A DNA stretch of 64,000 bases from Amycolatopsis camponoti (GTDB lineage: Bacteria; Actinomycetota; Actinomycetes; Mycobacteriales; Pseudonocardiaceae), in contig NZ_CABVGP010000002.1 of the NCBI RefSeq assembly GCF_902497555.1, positions 694,501-758,500 of the forward strand, written 5' to 3'. The first letter of the stretch is position 1, and each line of letters begins with the position of its first letter. The translations under genes and the position numbers were made by a program. Under the pieces are notes generated by a model. It saw only the letters and a list, made by a program, of their open reading frames with translations. It was not told the origin of the DNA and did no database searches. Of the stretch, positions 1 through 9,194 are shown piece by piece.

Positions 1-822
1 TGCGAGAAGCCGCCTTGTCGCTCGCTCGCCGAGTACGACGAGATGACCTCCGCCGAACTCGAGGGGGGTCCGTATGTCTCTTTCGTCTACCAGCAGAGGT
101 CCGGGTCCGGCGTTGCCCATTTCCGGGAACTGCGCGCGAAGGGCGAACTCGGGCGTCCGCTCGTCGCGCATTGTCAGACCACCTGGTACCGCGATGCCGG
201 GTACTACGCGGTTCCGTGGCGTGGTCGTTGGGCGACCGAAGGCGGTGGGCCGGCCATGGGGCACGGCATTCACCAGATGGACCTGCTGCTCCACCTGCTC
301 ACCGACGACGCCGACGGCGACGGCGAGGTCAGCGGGGACGGGGAATGGGCCGAAGTCCAGGCGATGACCGCACGGCTCGTCCACGATGTCGAGACCGAGG
401 ATGTCTCCACCTCGCTCGTGCGGTTCGGGTCCGGGGCGCTGGCCACCGTCGTCAACAGCGTCCTTTCGCCCGACGAAGTCAGCCGGATCCGGATCGACTG
501 CGAGCGGGCCACCGTCGAGCTCGCGCACCTCTACGGCCACCGGGCCGAAAACTGGCGGTACACCCCCGCTCCGCACGTTGCCGGAATTCCGACCGAACCG
601 GCCGAGGACGTCGGCAGCTCGCACGCCGCCGCGCTCGGGCCCGTCTTGGACGCCTATCGGACCAGGCGGCGGCCTCCCTGCAGCGGGGCTGACGGGCGGC
701 GGGTGCTGGAGTTCGTCGCCGCTCTCTACAAGGCCGCCTTCACCGGGCGAATCGTGCGCCGCGGGGAGATCGGGCCTGGGGATCCCTTCTACCGGGACAT
801 GGCCGGGGTGAGCGTGGGATGA
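1..822 (+). CDS. Gfo/Idh/MocA family oxidoreductase, 5-prime truncated by window edge
   Basis: This is an NAD(P)-dependent sugar or polyol dehydrogenase-type protein, and 273 residues are visible. The frame is open from base 1 and the first residues (CEKPPC) carry the EKP motif that closes the Rossmann domain in this family, so the nucleotide-binding half lies upstream of the window. The rest is the substrate/dimerisation domain, with GGGPAMGHGIHQMDLLLHLL near visible residue 85 resembling the family's GGG..D.G.H..D segment. The stop overlaps the next start (ATGA, 819-822), so it belongs to a translationally coupled operon with a PmoA-like protein, a cupin and a second oxidoreductase. The substrate cannot be read from sequence. 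An internal ATG at 43 exists but would remove the EKP motif. Confidence 0.88.
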   Translation, partial: CEKPPCRSLAEYDEMTSAELEGGPYVSFVYQQRSGSGVAHFRELRAKGELGRPLVAHCQTTWYRDAGYYAVPWRGRWATEGGGPAMGHGIHQMDLLLHLLTDDADGDGEVSGDGEWAEVQAMTARLVHDVETEDVSTSLVRFGSGALATVVNSVLSPDEVSRIRIDCERATVELAHLYGHRAENWRYTPAPHVAGIPTEPAEDVGSSHAAALGPVLDAYRTRRRPPCSGADGRRVLEFVAALYKAAFTGRIVRRGEIGPGDPFYRDMAGVSVG

Positions 823-1739
823 GCGCGGCGATCACCGTCACTCACCGGCACGGCGACCGCGTGACCGTCGAGGCCGCCGGGGTCCCGCTCATGTCCTATG
901 TGTACAAGCCGGACCCCGTCGCCTACGAGTCGCGCAAGCCCTACACCCACCCGCTGCGCACCCTGCGGGGAAGGCGCGTCAGCGGCTACCGGCCCGCCGA
1001 CCACCGGTGGCACAAGGGCCTGCAGATGACGTCGAGCCACCTGTCCGGCCAGAACTTCTGGGGTGGCCACACCTACGTCCCCGGCCACTGGTACCAGGAC
1101 CTGCCCGACCGCATCGGCTCGATGCGCCACGACGGGTTCGCCGGCTTCACCGTCGACGGCGATCGGCTGACCTTCACCGAACGGCTCACCTGGGTCGCCC
1201 ACCGCGGTGACGAGTGGGCGCGCGAGCGGCGGGACATCGTCGTCCACTCCGTCGAACCCGGCGAGGGTGCCTGGGCGATCGACTGGGGCATCGAACTGAC
1301 CAACGTCCGCGACGCGCCGCTCGTGTTCGGCAGTCCGACCACCGCCGGCCGCGAGCAGGCCGGGTACACCGGGCTGCACTGGCGGGGCCCGCGTGACTTC
1401 GGCGGTGGCCGCGTCTTCGGGCCCGGTGGTCTCGACGGCGACGACATGATGGGCACGCAAGCGCCGTGGCTGGCCTTCGTCGGCGAACACGACGACGTCG
1501 ACGCGCACTCGACGCTCGTCTTCGCGCATTCGCCGGAAAACGACGACGCGATCCACGAGTCGCACTGGTTCGTCCGGAGCAAGGACACGCCCATGGTGGC
1601 CTTCTCGTGGGCGTTCTTCGAAGAGTTCGCCCTCCCGCCGGGGGAGAGCTTCACGTACCGCTACCGGGTCGTCGTCGCCGATGGAGCGTGGGACCGCGAT
1701 CAGGTGGCCGGGTACCTCGACAGGCACGGATGGTCATGA
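819..1739 (+). CDS. PmoA (DUF6807) family protein
   Basis: This 306-residue protein matches the family annotated as PmoA/DUF6807, which is found in actinobacterial and planctomycete sugar-utilisation loci and is named after a methane monooxygenase without being one. Visible hallmarks are the HPLRTLRGRRVSGYRPADHRWHKGL stretch at about residues 48-70 (split here as HPLRTLRGRRVSG and YRPADHRWHKGL), the NFWGGHTY segment and a C-terminal WFVR..TPM..FSWAFFEE block. There is no signal peptide. The biochemical role of the family is not established. The start overlaps the upstream stop (ATGA) and its own stop overlaps the cupin start (ATGA, 1736-1739), so the products are probably made together in one pathway. 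Confidence 0.85.
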   Translation: MSAAITVTHRHGDRVTVEAAGVPLMSYVYKPDPVAYESRKPYTHPLRTLRGRRVSGYRPADHRWHKGLQMTSSHLSGQNFWGGHTYVPGHWYQDLPDRIGSMRHDGFAGFTVDGDRLTFTERLTWVAHRGDEWARERRDIVVHSVEPGEGAWAIDWGIELTNVRDAPLVFGSPTTAGREQAGYTGLHWRGPRDFGGGRVFGPGGLDGDDMMGTQAPWLAFVGEHDDVDAHSTLVFAHSPENDDAIHESHWFVRSKDTPMVAFSWAFFEEFALPPGESFTYRYRVVVADGAWDRDQVAGYLDRHGWS

Positions 1740-2485
1740 ACGAATTCCCCCTACCGGGTGACATCGGCGTTTCGCACCTGCGCGCCTACGACTGGGAAGC
1801 CGAGGACGGTGTCTGCGGGGGCAGCCCGCACCTGCACCTCGCCTGCACCGAGGCCTACGTCGTCACGGCCGGGCGTGGCGCCGTCCAGACGTTGAGCACC
1901 GGCGGGTACGCCGAGACGCCGCTCGAGCCCGGCGTGATCGCCTGGTTCGCGCCGGGGACCGTCCACCGGATGGTGCAGGGCGGCGGCTTGCGAGTCACCG
2001 TCCTCATGCAGAACAGCGGCCTGCCCGAGGAGGGTGACGCCGTGTTCACTTTTCCGCCCGACGTGCTCGCGGACGCGGAGGCCTACGCCGTGGCCGCCGC
2101 GTTGCCGAAAACCGACGAGGCCGCCAAAAGGCGTCGTGACCTGGCGGTTCGTGGCTACCTGCCGCTGCGCGAAGCGCTGCTGGACGGCGATGCCGAGCCG
2201 CTGCGGACTTTCCACCGGGCGGCCGTCGCGCTGGTGTCGCCGAAAATCGGAGACTGGGTACCGCGCTGGCAGGCGGGGGCGCTGAAGGCCGCCGAACAGA
2301 CCGGCGCGCACCTCAAAGCCCTCGCCGACGGCGACGGGAGCCACCTCGACCAGTCGGGCGTCCGGGTCACGACCCCGTCGAACCCCGACGGCTACGGCAT
2401 GTGCGGGCGTCGCGCGGAATACGACATCCCGGGTGTCACCTCGCCGTACGGCGAGGAAGCCCTCGACCAGGAAGGCCGGCGATGA
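1736..2485 (+). CDS. Cupin domain protein
   Basis: This 249-residue protein has an N-terminal single cupin barrel. The first cupin motif is seen as PHLHLACTEAYVVTAGRG (about residues 24-41, with metal-ligand type His and Glu) and the second as PLEPGVIAWFAPGTVHRMVQ (about residues 60-79). The C-terminal two thirds is helical and charged, with no family I recognise. The start ATG at 1736 is chosen because it overlaps the upstream TGA. The longer open frame that reaches back to 1466 only shadows the PmoA gene. It is likely a sugar-binding, isomerase or dioxygenase-like accessory enzyme in the same catabolic operon, but the reaction is unknown. Confidence 0.8.
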   Translation: MNEFPLPGDIGVSHLRAYDWEAEDGVCGGSPHLHLACTEAYVVTAGRGAVQTLSTGGYAETPLEPGVIAWFAPGTVHRMVQGGGLRVTVLMQNSGLPEEGDAVFTFPPDVLADAEAYAVAAALPKTDEAAKRRRDLAVRGYLPLREALLDGDAEPLRTFHRAAVALVSPKIGDWVPRWQAGALKAAEQTGAHLKALADGDGSHLDQSGVRVTTPSNPDGYGMCGRRAEYDIPGVTSPYGEEALDQEGRR

Positions 2486-3624
2486 ACCAGACCGCCATCG
2501 GAGTGCTGCTCAACGGGGTCACCGGCCGGATGGGCTACCGACAGCACCTGCTCCGGTCGGTGCTGGCCATCCGCGAGCAGGGCGGCGTCGAGCTGCCCGA
2601 CGGCACCCGCGTGCAGCTCGAACCGATCCTCGCCGGGCGCAACGCGGCGAAACTGAAGGAACTCGCCGACCGGCACGGCTTGACCGCGTGGACGACCGAC
2701 GTCGATTCCGCGCTGGACGACGTCCGGATCTACTTCGACGCGCAGCTGACGTCGGCGCGCGAGCCGTCCGTGCGCAAAGCGATCGCCGCCGGCAAGCACG
2801 TCTACGCCGAGAAGCCCCTGGCCGACACGTTGCCCGCGGCCCTGGAGCTGGCCGGGCTCGCGCGGGACGCCGGGATCTGCCACGGCGTCGTCCACGACAA
2901 GCTGTTCCTCCCCGGGCTGCGGAAGCTGCGGCGGCTGGTCGACGGCGGGTTCTTCGGGCGGGTCCTGTCCGTGCGCGGCGAGTTCGGCTACTGGGTCTTC
3001 GAGGGCGACTGGCAGGAGGCGCAGCGGCCGAGCTGGAACTACCGCGCCGAGGACGGCGGCGGGATCGTGCTCGACATGTTCTGCCACTGGAACTACGTGC
3101 TGGAGAACCTCTTCGGCGCGGTCCGTGCCGTGACCGCGAAAGCGACCACGCACATCCCGCGCCGCTGGGACGAGCAGGGCGAGCCGTACGCGGCGACGGC
3201 CGACGACGCCGCGTACGGCATCTTCGAACTCGAGTCGGGGGCCATCGCGCAGATCAACTCGTCGTGGTCCACGCGGGTCTTCCGGGACGAGCTGGTCGAG
3301 TTCCAGGTCGACGGCACCGAGGGCAGCGCCGTCGCCGGCCTGCGGCGCTGTCGCGTCCAGCACCGCTCGGCGACGCCGAAGCCCGTGTGGAACCCCGACC
3401 TGCCGGCCACCGAGCCCTTCCGCGAGCAGTGGCAGGAGGTGCCGGACAACGCCGAGTTCGACAACGGCTTCAAGGCGCAGTGGGAGGAGTTCGTCCGGGA
3501 CGTCGTCGCCGGGCGGCAGCACCGCTACGACTTCTTCTCCGCCGCGCGCGGGCTGCAGCTCGCGGAGGCCGGGTTGACGTCGTCGGCGGAGGGACGACGG
3601 ATCGAGCTGAAGCCGCTGACGTGA
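2482..3624 (+). CDS. Gfo/Idh/MocA family oxidoreductase
   Basis: This 380-residue NAD(P)-dependent oxidoreductase starts at ATG 2482, overlapping the cupin stop (ATGA), which rules out the longer frame from 2401. The N terminus has a Rossmann beta strand with GVTGRMGY in place of the usual GxGxxG, the EKPLAD motif near residue 112, and the substrate domain with DGGGIVLDMFCHWNYVLENL, where the family's usual active-site His region is seen as CHWNY. It ends the four-gene operon that starts upstream of the window. Two divergent Gfo/Idh members in one operon suggest sequential oxidation and reduction, or epimerisation, of a sugar derivative. The substrate is not predictable from sequence alone. 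Confidence 0.85.
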   Translation: MNQTAIGVLLNGVTGRMGYRQHLLRSVLAIREQGGVELPDGTRVQLEPILAGRNAAKLKELADRHGLTAWTTDVDSALDDVRIYFDAQLTSAREPSVRKAIAAGKHVYAEKPLADTLPAALELAGLARDAGICHGVVHDKLFLPGLRKLRRLVDGGFFGRVLSVRGEFGYWVFEGDWQEAQRPSWNYRAEDGGGIVLDMFCHWNYVLENLFGAVRAVTAKATTHIPRRWDEQGEPYAATADDAAYGIFELESGAIAQINSSWSTRVFRDELVEFQVDGTEGSAVAGLRRCRVQHRSATPKPVWNPDLPATEPFREQWQEVPDNAEFDNGFKAQWEEFVRDVVAGRQHRYDFFSAARGLQLAEAGLTSSAEGRRIELKPLT

Positions 3625-3664
3625 ACCGGTCCCGGCGCGGCGACCCGGAAGCGCCGCCGCCGGG

Positions 3665-4873
3665 TCAGTCCTTGCTGTTGCCGCCGCCGGCCATCGTCGG
3701 CGTGATCAGCACGACGCGGTCGTCGCTCGAGACCGGCGTGCCGCCGTCCTTGTTGACCGTGCCCGCCAACGCGAGCTGCGGGTTGATCATGCTCATCCCG
3801 GCGAGCCGCCCGAATGTCTCCGGCGGCTTGCCGGTCTTCCCGTCCAGGACGACCAAGGGTTTCCCGGTGACCGCGCCGTCTTTCGACACGGGAACGTCCT
3901 GCAGGTTGCCCGCCAGCGACGCGCCGACCGCGACGTAGCCGCTCGCGTCGACGAAGTCCGCGCAGCCCGCGACGCCCGGCTTGTCCGGCCACGTCCACGC
4001 CGGCGTCGCCAGCGGCTGCCCGGCCTGCACCCGGTAGAGGGTGTCCTTGTCGGCGAGCCGGTCGGTGACCCAGACGCGGCCACCGTCGGCGGACGCGCAC
4101 AGCCCGCCCGGGGCGTGCAGCCCGGCCGCCACGGTCAAGGAGCCGTTCGGGTTGCCCGCCGCGGCCTTGCCGGACGTGTCGATCCGCAGCACCTTCCCGG
4201 CGAGGGAGTTCGGGTCGGCCGCGGCGTTGGGGTCGCCCGCGTCGCCGGTGGCGACCAGCAGCGCGCCGCGGTTGTCGGCGCTGATCGCGCCGCGGTTGCC
4301 GGTCGCGCCCTTCGGGATCCCGGTGAGCACCGGCTTGGCGGCCTGGCCCTTGGCGAAGCGCACGACGCGGTTGTCCGTCGCCGTGGTCACATACGCGAAC
4401 ACGAGCTGGTCCTCGACGTACGACGGCGACAGCGCGAGGCCCGTCAGGCCGCCGTCGCCGGCCGCCTGGACGTCGAGCTTCGCGAAGTCCGTGGCGTCCT
4501 TGCCCGCCGTCGCCAGCATGACGCGGCCGCTCTTGCGCTCGCCGGCCAGCGCGCTCGGCGTCGAGCCGTCACCCGGCAGGCCGGCCACCGCGGCGACGGT
4601 GTCCAGGCAGGTCGCGATCACCGCCGGGTCGAAGTCCTTGCAGCCCTGCGGCGGCGGCACGGGAGTGGGCGACTGGCCGGGCCGCGCCTGCTTGCCGTCG
4701 CCGCCGGAATCCGAGCCGGGCCCCTGGACCTCGGGCGGCGATTCGGGGCTGGGCACGGGCGCGGGGCTGAAGGTCTGGCCCGCCGCGGTGTCGTCGAACC
4801 GCGCGCACCCGGCGGGCAGCAGGACGCCGCAGGCGAGGATCGCCAGCAGGGCCGAGCGGTACCGGGTGCGCAT
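3665..4873 (-). CDS. Lipoprotein with PQQ/sugar-dehydrogenase-like beta-propeller
   Basis: This 402-residue exported lipoprotein has an N-terminal signal with a lipobox LPAGC (Cys at residue 23), then a Pro/Ser/Gly-rich linker to about residue 75. The rest looks like a beta-propeller of the soluble glucose/sorbosone dehydrogenase type: GGLTGLALSPSY, GNRGAISADNRGALLVATGD and LAGKVLRIDTSGK are family-like blade motifs. The Cys pairs at about residues 77/88 and 256/301 could form disulfides. I see no certain PQQ-binding His/Arg set, so catalytic activity is doubtful. It faces away from the upstream operon and is divergent from the hydroxyacid dehydrogenase gene. Confidence 0.75.
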   Translation of the reverse strand: MRTRYRSALLAILACGVLLPAGCARFDDTAAGQTFSPAPVPSPESPPEVQGPGSDSGGDGKQARPGQSPTPVPPPQGCKDFDPAVIATCLDTVAAVAGLPGDGSTPSALAGERKSGRVMLATAGKDATDFAKLDVQAAGDGGLTGLALSPSYVEDQLVFAYVTTATDNRVVRFAKGQAAKPVLTGIPKGATGNRGAISADNRGALLVATGDAGDPNAAADPNSLAGKVLRIDTSGKAAAGNPNGSLTVAAGLHAPGGLCASADGGRVWVTDRLADKDTLYRVQAGQPLATPAWTWPDKPGVAGCADFVDASGYVAVGASLAGNLQDVPVSKDGAVTGKPLVVLDGKTGKPPETFGRLAGMSMINPQLALAGTVNKDGGTPVSSDDRVVLITPTMAGGGNSKD

Positions 4874-4938
4874 GATCGCCCAGCCTAGGGCCCGGTGCGT
4901 GAACCATGGGTGAGTACTCCTGGATTACGTTGGGGATC

Positions 4939-5847
4939 ATGACGCTGACCGTGCTGGTGCCCGACGACGAGGGCCTGACCGTGCTCGCCGAGGTGCCGCG
5001 GGTGCTGCCCGTGCGCCATCAGTGGGGCGAGCAGGTGCCGCCCGAGGCCGCGAAAGCCGAGGTGCTCATCCCCGGCAAGCACCCGCCGGGTGACGAGCTG
5101 TGGCGCACGCTGCCGAACCTGAAGCTGATCCAGCTGCTCTCCGCGGGCGCCGAGGACTGGGTCGGCAAGGTGCCCGACGGCGTCCTGCTCTCGACCTGCC
5201 GGGGCGCGCACGGCGGGAGCACCGCCGAGTGGGTCGTCGCGGCGCTGCTGTCGATGTACCGGAAGCTGGACGTCTTCGGCACGGCCCAGCGCGAAGGCCG
5301 GTGGGAGCGGCAAAGCACCGACACGCTGCAGGGCAAGCGCGTGCTCGTCATCGGCGCCGGTGACCTGGGGCAGCACCTGCGGCGGCGGCTCGAGCCGTTC
5401 GACGCGCGCTGCACGATGGTCGGGATGACCGCGCGCGACGGCGTGCACGGCGTGCGGGAGCTGCCCGCGCTGCTCGGCCTGCACGACGTCGTCGTGCTGA
5501 TGGTGCCGCTGACCTCGCGCACCCGCGGGATGGTCGACGCGGAGTTCCTCGCCGAGATGCGGGACGGCGCGGTGCTGGTCAACGTCGCCCGCGGCGCCGT
5601 CGTGGACACCGACGCCCTGGTCGCCGAACTGACCACGGGCCGGCTGCGCGCCGCGCTCGACGTCACCGATCCCGAGCCGCCGCCGCCCGGGCACCCGCTG
5701 TGGACGGTGCCGGGGCTGCTGCTGACCCCGCACGTCGGCGGGGCCGTGCGCGGCGTGCGGGGCCGGTCCTACGCCGTCGCCGCGGCCGAGATCGCGCGGT
5801 ACGCCGGCGGGGAGCTGCCGGACAACCTCGTGCACGGGGAGTACTGA
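4939..5847 (+). CDS. D-isomer specific 2-hydroxyacid dehydrogenase
   Basis: This 302-residue NAD(P)-dependent oxidoreductase reduces 2-keto acids to D-2-hydroxyacids. The Rossmann motif reads GKRVLVIGAGDLGQHL at about residues 133-148. The catalytic triad regions are visible as NVARGAVVD (Arg), DVTDPEPPPPGHPLW (Glu) and TPHVGGAVRG (His). The start is taken at ATG 4939 because it gives the normal short N terminus (MTLTVLVPDDEG); an upstream in-frame ATG at 4906 would add 11 residues without a clear ribosome site. The substrate is unknown. The gene stands alone, with the divergent lipoprotein gene on its left. Confidence 0.87.
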   Translation: MTLTVLVPDDEGLTVLAEVPRVLPVRHQWGEQVPPEAAKAEVLIPGKHPPGDELWRTLPNLKLIQLLSAGAEDWVGKVPDGVLLSTCRGAHGGSTAEWVVAALLSMYRKLDVFGTAQREGRWERQSTDTLQGKRVLVIGAGDLGQHLRRRLEPFDARCTMVGMTARDGVHGVRELPALLGLHDVVVLMVPLTSRTRGMVDAEFLAEMRDGAVLVNVARGAVVDTDALVAELTTGRLRAALDVTDPEPPPPGHPLWTVPGLLLTPHVGGAVRGVRGRSYAVAAAEIARYAGGELPDNLVHGEY

Positions 5848-5884
5848 GCTCGCCAGGCCCGCGCCGATCCCCTACCCTTCGCGC

Positions 5885-6460
5885 GTGAGCAGTGGAGACG
5901 ACTTTTCGCAGCAGCCCACCAGCCTCCTCTCGGACGTCGAGGACGACGGACCCGACGACACCCCGCGCCAGGGAGGGCTGGGCCTCGGCCTGCTGATCCT
6001 GCGGCTGGCGCTCGGCGTGACCATGGGTGCGCACGGCCTGCAGCACCTGTTCGGGCTGTTCGGCGGGCCCGGCATCGGCGGGTTCGCGCGGATGCTGGAG
6101 ACGTTCGGCTACCACAAGCAGACGACGTTGCTGTCCTGGATCACGGGGATCGCCGAGGTCGGCGGCGGGGTGCTGGTGATCGTCGGGCTGTTCACGCCGC
6201 TCGCGGCGGCGGCCCTGCTCGGGGTGGCGGCGAACGCCGTGTACGCGAAGTTCCACGGTGGGTTCTTCGAGGGGCAGGGGCAGGGTTTCGAGTTCGAGCT
6301 GCTTCTGGGGGCTTCGGCGTTGAGCCTGCTGTTCACCGGCTCGGGGCCGATTTCGCTGGAGCGGAACACGCCTTGGCGGAAGCGGCCGTTGCCACTGGGG
6401 CTGGTGACGCTGCTGCTGGCCGCCGCGGCGGCTGTGGTGGTCATCGTTTTGACGCGGTAG
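5885..6460 (+). CDS. DoxX family membrane protein
   Basis: This 191-residue integral membrane protein starts at GTG 5885. After a hydrophilic 30-residue N terminus come four predicted transmembrane helices: GLGLGLLILRLALGVTMGAH, an ITGIAEVGGGVLVIVGLF segment, an adjacent AAAALLGVAAN segment, and the C-terminal LVTLLLAAAAAVVVIVLTR. The GAHGLQHLFG motif after helix 1 is typical of the DoxX/DoxD family. Relatives are linked to oxidative stress and quinone-type redox chemistry, but the role here is unknown. It is followed by a 277-bp gap holding a PafBC-type promoter motif and paired TGTGGACA sites. Confidence 0.85.
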   Translation: MSSGDDFSQQPTSLLSDVEDDGPDDTPRQGGLGLGLLILRLALGVTMGAHGLQHLFGLFGGPGIGGFARMLETFGYHKQTTLLSWITGIAEVGGGVLVIVGLFTPLAAAALLGVAANAVYAKFHGGFFEGQGQGFEFELLLGASALSLLFTGSGPISLERNTPWRKRPLPLGLVTLLLAAAAAVVVIVLTR

Positions 6461-6572
6461 TTGCGGAAATCGGCCAGGCCGCTCCGAGTGCTGGAGCAGT
6501 TGGCCGCGGCTCCGACGAAGTCGTCCCGGTTTCCGGGGGAGCCGCCGGGGGATCCAGGCGCGGCCTGTGGAC

Positions 6573-6606
6573 AGCTTCGCGGCGCGGGGCGGGCCTGTGG
6601 ACAACC
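6573..6606 (+). repeat. Two direct TGTGGACA sites (DnaA-box-like)
   Basis: CTGTGGACAG and CTGTGGACAA occur in the same orientation about 28 bases apart between doxX and ilvD. The reverse complement TTGTCCACA matches the DnaA-box consensus known from Streptomyces and mycobacteria. The same nonamer pair occurs inverted in the four-copy intergenic element elsewhere in the window. Function is not shown by sequence. Confidence 0.4.
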
Positions 6607-6625
6607 CGCCCTTGCCGACCGGGAA

Positions 6626-6648
6626 TTGTCGGTGGCTGCCGGTAGCGT
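6626..6648 (+). promoter_or_regulatory. PafBC/RecA-independent type promoter motif
   Basis: TTGTCGGTG, then 8 bases, then TAGCGT fits the established consensus of the mycobacterial RecA-independent (PafBC-dependent) DNA damage promoter, TTGTCRGTG-N8-TAnnnT. It points right, toward the 3-prime end of ilvD on the other strand, so no protein gene is an obvious target. The sequence after the predicted start (GAAACCGGGGGTCCCC) recurs after the similar motif at 54564. Confidence 0.55.
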
Positions 6649-6690
6649 TGAAACCGGGGGTCCCCCTCACGGCGGGGCCCCTGGACGCCG

Positions 6691-6722
6691 AAAAGGCCGC
6701 CCGACAAACGGGACGGCCTTCG
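6691..6722 (-). terminator. ilvD rho-independent terminator
   Basis: Read on the minus strand, an AAGGCCGTCCCG / CGGGCGGCCTT stem (one bulge, 5-base loop) is followed by TTTTC, 16 bases past the ilvD stop. Confidence 0.65.
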
Positions 6723-6737
6723 CGGCTTGAGCCAGGC

Positions 6738-8582
6738 TTACTTGTTCACGTCGCGGACCGCGCCGGTGTCCGCCGACGTCGCCATTCGCGCATACGCGCG
6801 CAATGCCGCCGTCACCGGGCGCTGGCGGTCCTTCGGCTGCCACGGCCGCTCCGATGCCTCCATCTTCGACCGCCGCTCGGCCAGGATCTCCGGGTCCACC
6901 AGCAGCTCCAGCCGGCGCTCGTGGATGTCCAGCAGGATCCGGTCGCCGTTCTCCACCAGGGCGATCAGGCCGCCTGCCGCCGCCTCCGGGGAGATGTGGC
7001 CCACCGAAATGCCCGATGATCCGCCCGAAAACCGGCCGTCCGTGATCAGGGCGCACTTCTTGCCGAGGCCGGATCCCTTGAGGAACGCCGTCGGGTGCAG
7101 CATCTCCTGCATGCCCGGGCCGCCCGCCGGACCTTCGTAGCGGATCACCAGCACCTCGCCCGGCTGGATCTCCTTCTTGAGGATCGCCGACACGGCCTCC
7201 TCCTGGCTCTCCAGCACCCGCGCCGGGCCCTCGAAGTGCCACAGGTCCTCGTCGATGCCCGCCGCCTTGATCACCGCGCCGTTCTCGGCGAGGTTGCCGC
7301 GCAGGATCGCCAGGCCGCCGTCCTTCGTGTACGCGTGCTCGACGTCGCGGATGCACCCTCCCGCCGCGTCCGTGTCCAGCGAAGACCACCGGTTCGAGGT
7401 CGAGAACGCCTGCGTCGTGCGGACTCCGCCCGGTGCCGCGTGGAACAGCTCGACGGCCACATCAGAGGGCGAAGCGGCGCGGATGTCCCACTCGCCGAGC
7501 CAGGAGTCCAAGTCCTTCGAGTGCACCGATCGGACGTCGGTGTTCAGCAGTCCGCCGCGGTACAGCTCGCCGAGGATCGCCGGGATTCCACCGGCCCGGT
7601 GGACGTCTTCCATGTGGTAGTCGGAGTTCGGCGCCACCTTCGACAGGCACGGCACGCGGCGGCCGATCGCGTCGATGTCGGCGATCGTGAAGTCGACCTC
7701 GCCCTCCTGGGCGGCGGCAAGGATGTGCAGCACCGTGTTGGTCGAGCCGCCCATCGCCATGTCGAGGGCCATCGCGTTCTCGAACGCCTCGCGAGTGGCG
7801 ATCGAGCGCGGCAGGGCCGACTCGTCGTCGTTTTCGTACCAGCGCTTGCACAGCTCGACGACCGTGCGCCCGGCCTCCTCGAACAGCGCGCGGCGCGCGG
7901 CGTGCGTCGCCAGCGTGGAACCGTTGCCCGGCAGGGAGAGGCCCAGCGCCTCGGTGAGGCAGTTCATCGAGTTCGCGGTGAACATGCCGGAGCACGAGCC
8001 GCAGGTCGGGCAGGCCGAGCGCTCGACGATGTCGAGCCCGTCCTCGTCGACCTCGGGGCTGGCCGACGCGGCGATCGCCGTGATCAGGTCGGTCGGCGCC
8101 TGCGCGACACCGCCCACGACGACGGCCTTGCCGGCCTCCATCGGCCCGCCGGAGACGAACACCACCGGGATGTTCAGCCGCATCGCGGCGTTCAGCATGC
8201 CCGGGGTGATCTTGTCGCAGTTGGAGATGCAGACGAGGGCGTCGGCCTGGTGCGCGTTGACCATGTACTCGACCGAGTCGGCGATGATCTCGCGCGAGGG
8301 CAGCGAGTAGAGCATGCCGGAGTGGCCCATCGCGATGCCGTCGTCGACGGCGATCGTGTGGAACTCGCGCGCGACGCCGCCGGCTTCCTTGACCGCGCCG
8401 GCGACGATCTCGCCGAGGTCCTTGAGGTGCACGTGGCCGGGCACGAACTGGGTGTAGGAGTTGGCGATCGCCACGATCGGCTTGCCGAAGTCGCTGTCGG
8501 TCATGCCGGTGGCGCGCCAGAGCGAGCGGGCGCCGGCGGCGTTGCGGCCGTGGGTGGTGGTCCGGGAACGGAGAGGCGGCAC
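6738..8582 (-). CDS. ilvD: Dihydroxy-acid dehydratase
   Basis: This 614-residue Fe-S enzyme dehydrates 2,3-dihydroxy-isovalerate and -methylvalerate to the keto acids of valine and isoleucine synthesis. Iron-sulfur ligands are visible in [11 protein letters not shown] and [19 protein letters not shown]. The start is GTG at 8582, giving the family N terminus [19 protein letters not shown], with GGGAG a short distance upstream. The much longer open frame upstream is rejected because it has no family similarity and runs through the neighbouring PH-domain gene. It lies back to back with the ilvBNC operon, with one small membrane-protein gene between. Length and motifs are normal. Confidence 0.96.
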   Translation of the reverse strand: MPPLRSRTTTHGRNAAGARSLWRATGMTDSDFGKPIVAIANSYTQFVPGHVHLKDLGEIVAGAVKEAGGVAREFHTIAVDDGIAMGHSGMLYSLPSREIIADSVEYMVNAHQADALVCISNCDKITPGMLNAAMRLNIPVVFVSGGPMEAGKAVVVGGVAQAPTDLITAIAASASPEVDEDGLDIVERSACPTCGSCSGMFTANSMNCLTEALGLSLPGNGSTLATHAARRALFEEAGRTVVELCKRWYENDDESALPRSIATREAFENAMALDMAMGGSTNTVLHILAAAQEGEVDFTIADIDAIGRRVPCLSKVAPNSDYHMEDVHRAGGIPAILGELYRGGLLNTDVRSVHSKDLDSWLGEWDIRAASPSDVAVELFHAAPGGVRTTQAFSTSNRWSSLDTDAAGGCIRDVEHAYTKDGGLAILRGNLAENGAVIKAAGIDEDLWHFEGPARVLESQEEAVSAILKKEIQPGEVLVIRYEGPAGGPGMQEMLHPTAFLKGSGLGKKCALITDGRFSGGSSGISVGHISPEAAAGGLIALVENGDRILLDIHERRLELLVDPEILAERRSKMEASERPWQPKDRQRPVTAALRAYARMATSADTGAVRDVNK

Positions 8583-8674
8583 GGCGAACTCCCAGGTCGG
8601 ATGAGGGCCAGGCGGAGGTCCGGGACGCTCCGGCGAAACTGGTCCTACCAATTTAGCCCACGGGTGCCCGGGGG

Positions 8675-9124
8675 TTACTCGCTGGGCGACGTCTCGGGCT
8701 TGGCCGGCTTGACGTCGTCGGCGCTCAGCAGGCCGCTCGGGTCGGCGACGAGACCCTCGCTGACCAGCGAAAGCACCGGCAGGTGCCGGGTCCGCACGGT
8801 CGGCAGTGGCACCTTCGTGTCGTCCTCGAGCACGGCCTGGACGCGCGACTTCTTGGTGATCGCCAAGCCCTTCAGCGCCGACCACGGCACGTCGCGGTGG
8901 CCGAACATCGTGCGGACCGCCAGCCCCGAGCGCGTCGCGACCGTGCGGGTCCGGATCACGAACACCGCGAGCGCGATCGGGAAGATGTAGAGCCATTGCA
9001 GGTACGGGATCTCGCCGAGCGCGATCGGCGTCACGCAGATCGTCAGGAGGGCGATCGCCATGAACGACGTGCGGGGGATCCGGAAGACGGCCTTCCGGCC
9101 TTCGTCCTGCTCTTTTTCGGCCAC
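8675..9124 (-). CDS. PH domain-containing membrane protein
   Basis: This 149-residue protein, from GTG 9124, has two adjacent hydrophobic helices ([13 protein letters not shown] and [13 protein letters not shown]) followed by a bacterial PH-like domain. The domain has the typical [17 protein letters not shown] block, then [11 protein letters not shown]. This layout is common in actinobacterial PH-domain (bPH2/bPH6-like) membrane proteins placed beside ilvB or ilvD. The function is unknown. An alternative GTG at 9202 would add 26 residues of poor-looking sequence and could be leaderless; I prefer the shorter form because it starts with the acidic AEKEQDEG segment. The gene lies between ilvD and the ilvB leader region. 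Confidence 0.75.
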   Translation of the reverse strand: MAEKEQDEGRKAVFRIPRTSFMAIALLTICVTPIALGEIPYLQWLYIFPIALAVFVIRTRTVATRSGLAVRTMFGHRDVPWSALKGLAITKKSRVQAVLEDDTKVPLPTVRTRHLPVLSLVSEGLVADPSGLLSADDVKPAKPETSPSE

Positions 9125-9194
9125 CTCGAAATGGTGCACCGCCCCGCGGACCGGCCCGGACCCGGGTCGGACGCCAGTGATGTGCGCCGCCCAC

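Noticed and set aside
1466..1735. Extended N terminus of the cupin
   Set aside because: It overlaps the PmoA gene in another frame; the ATG at 1736 overlaps the upstream stop as the other operon genes do.
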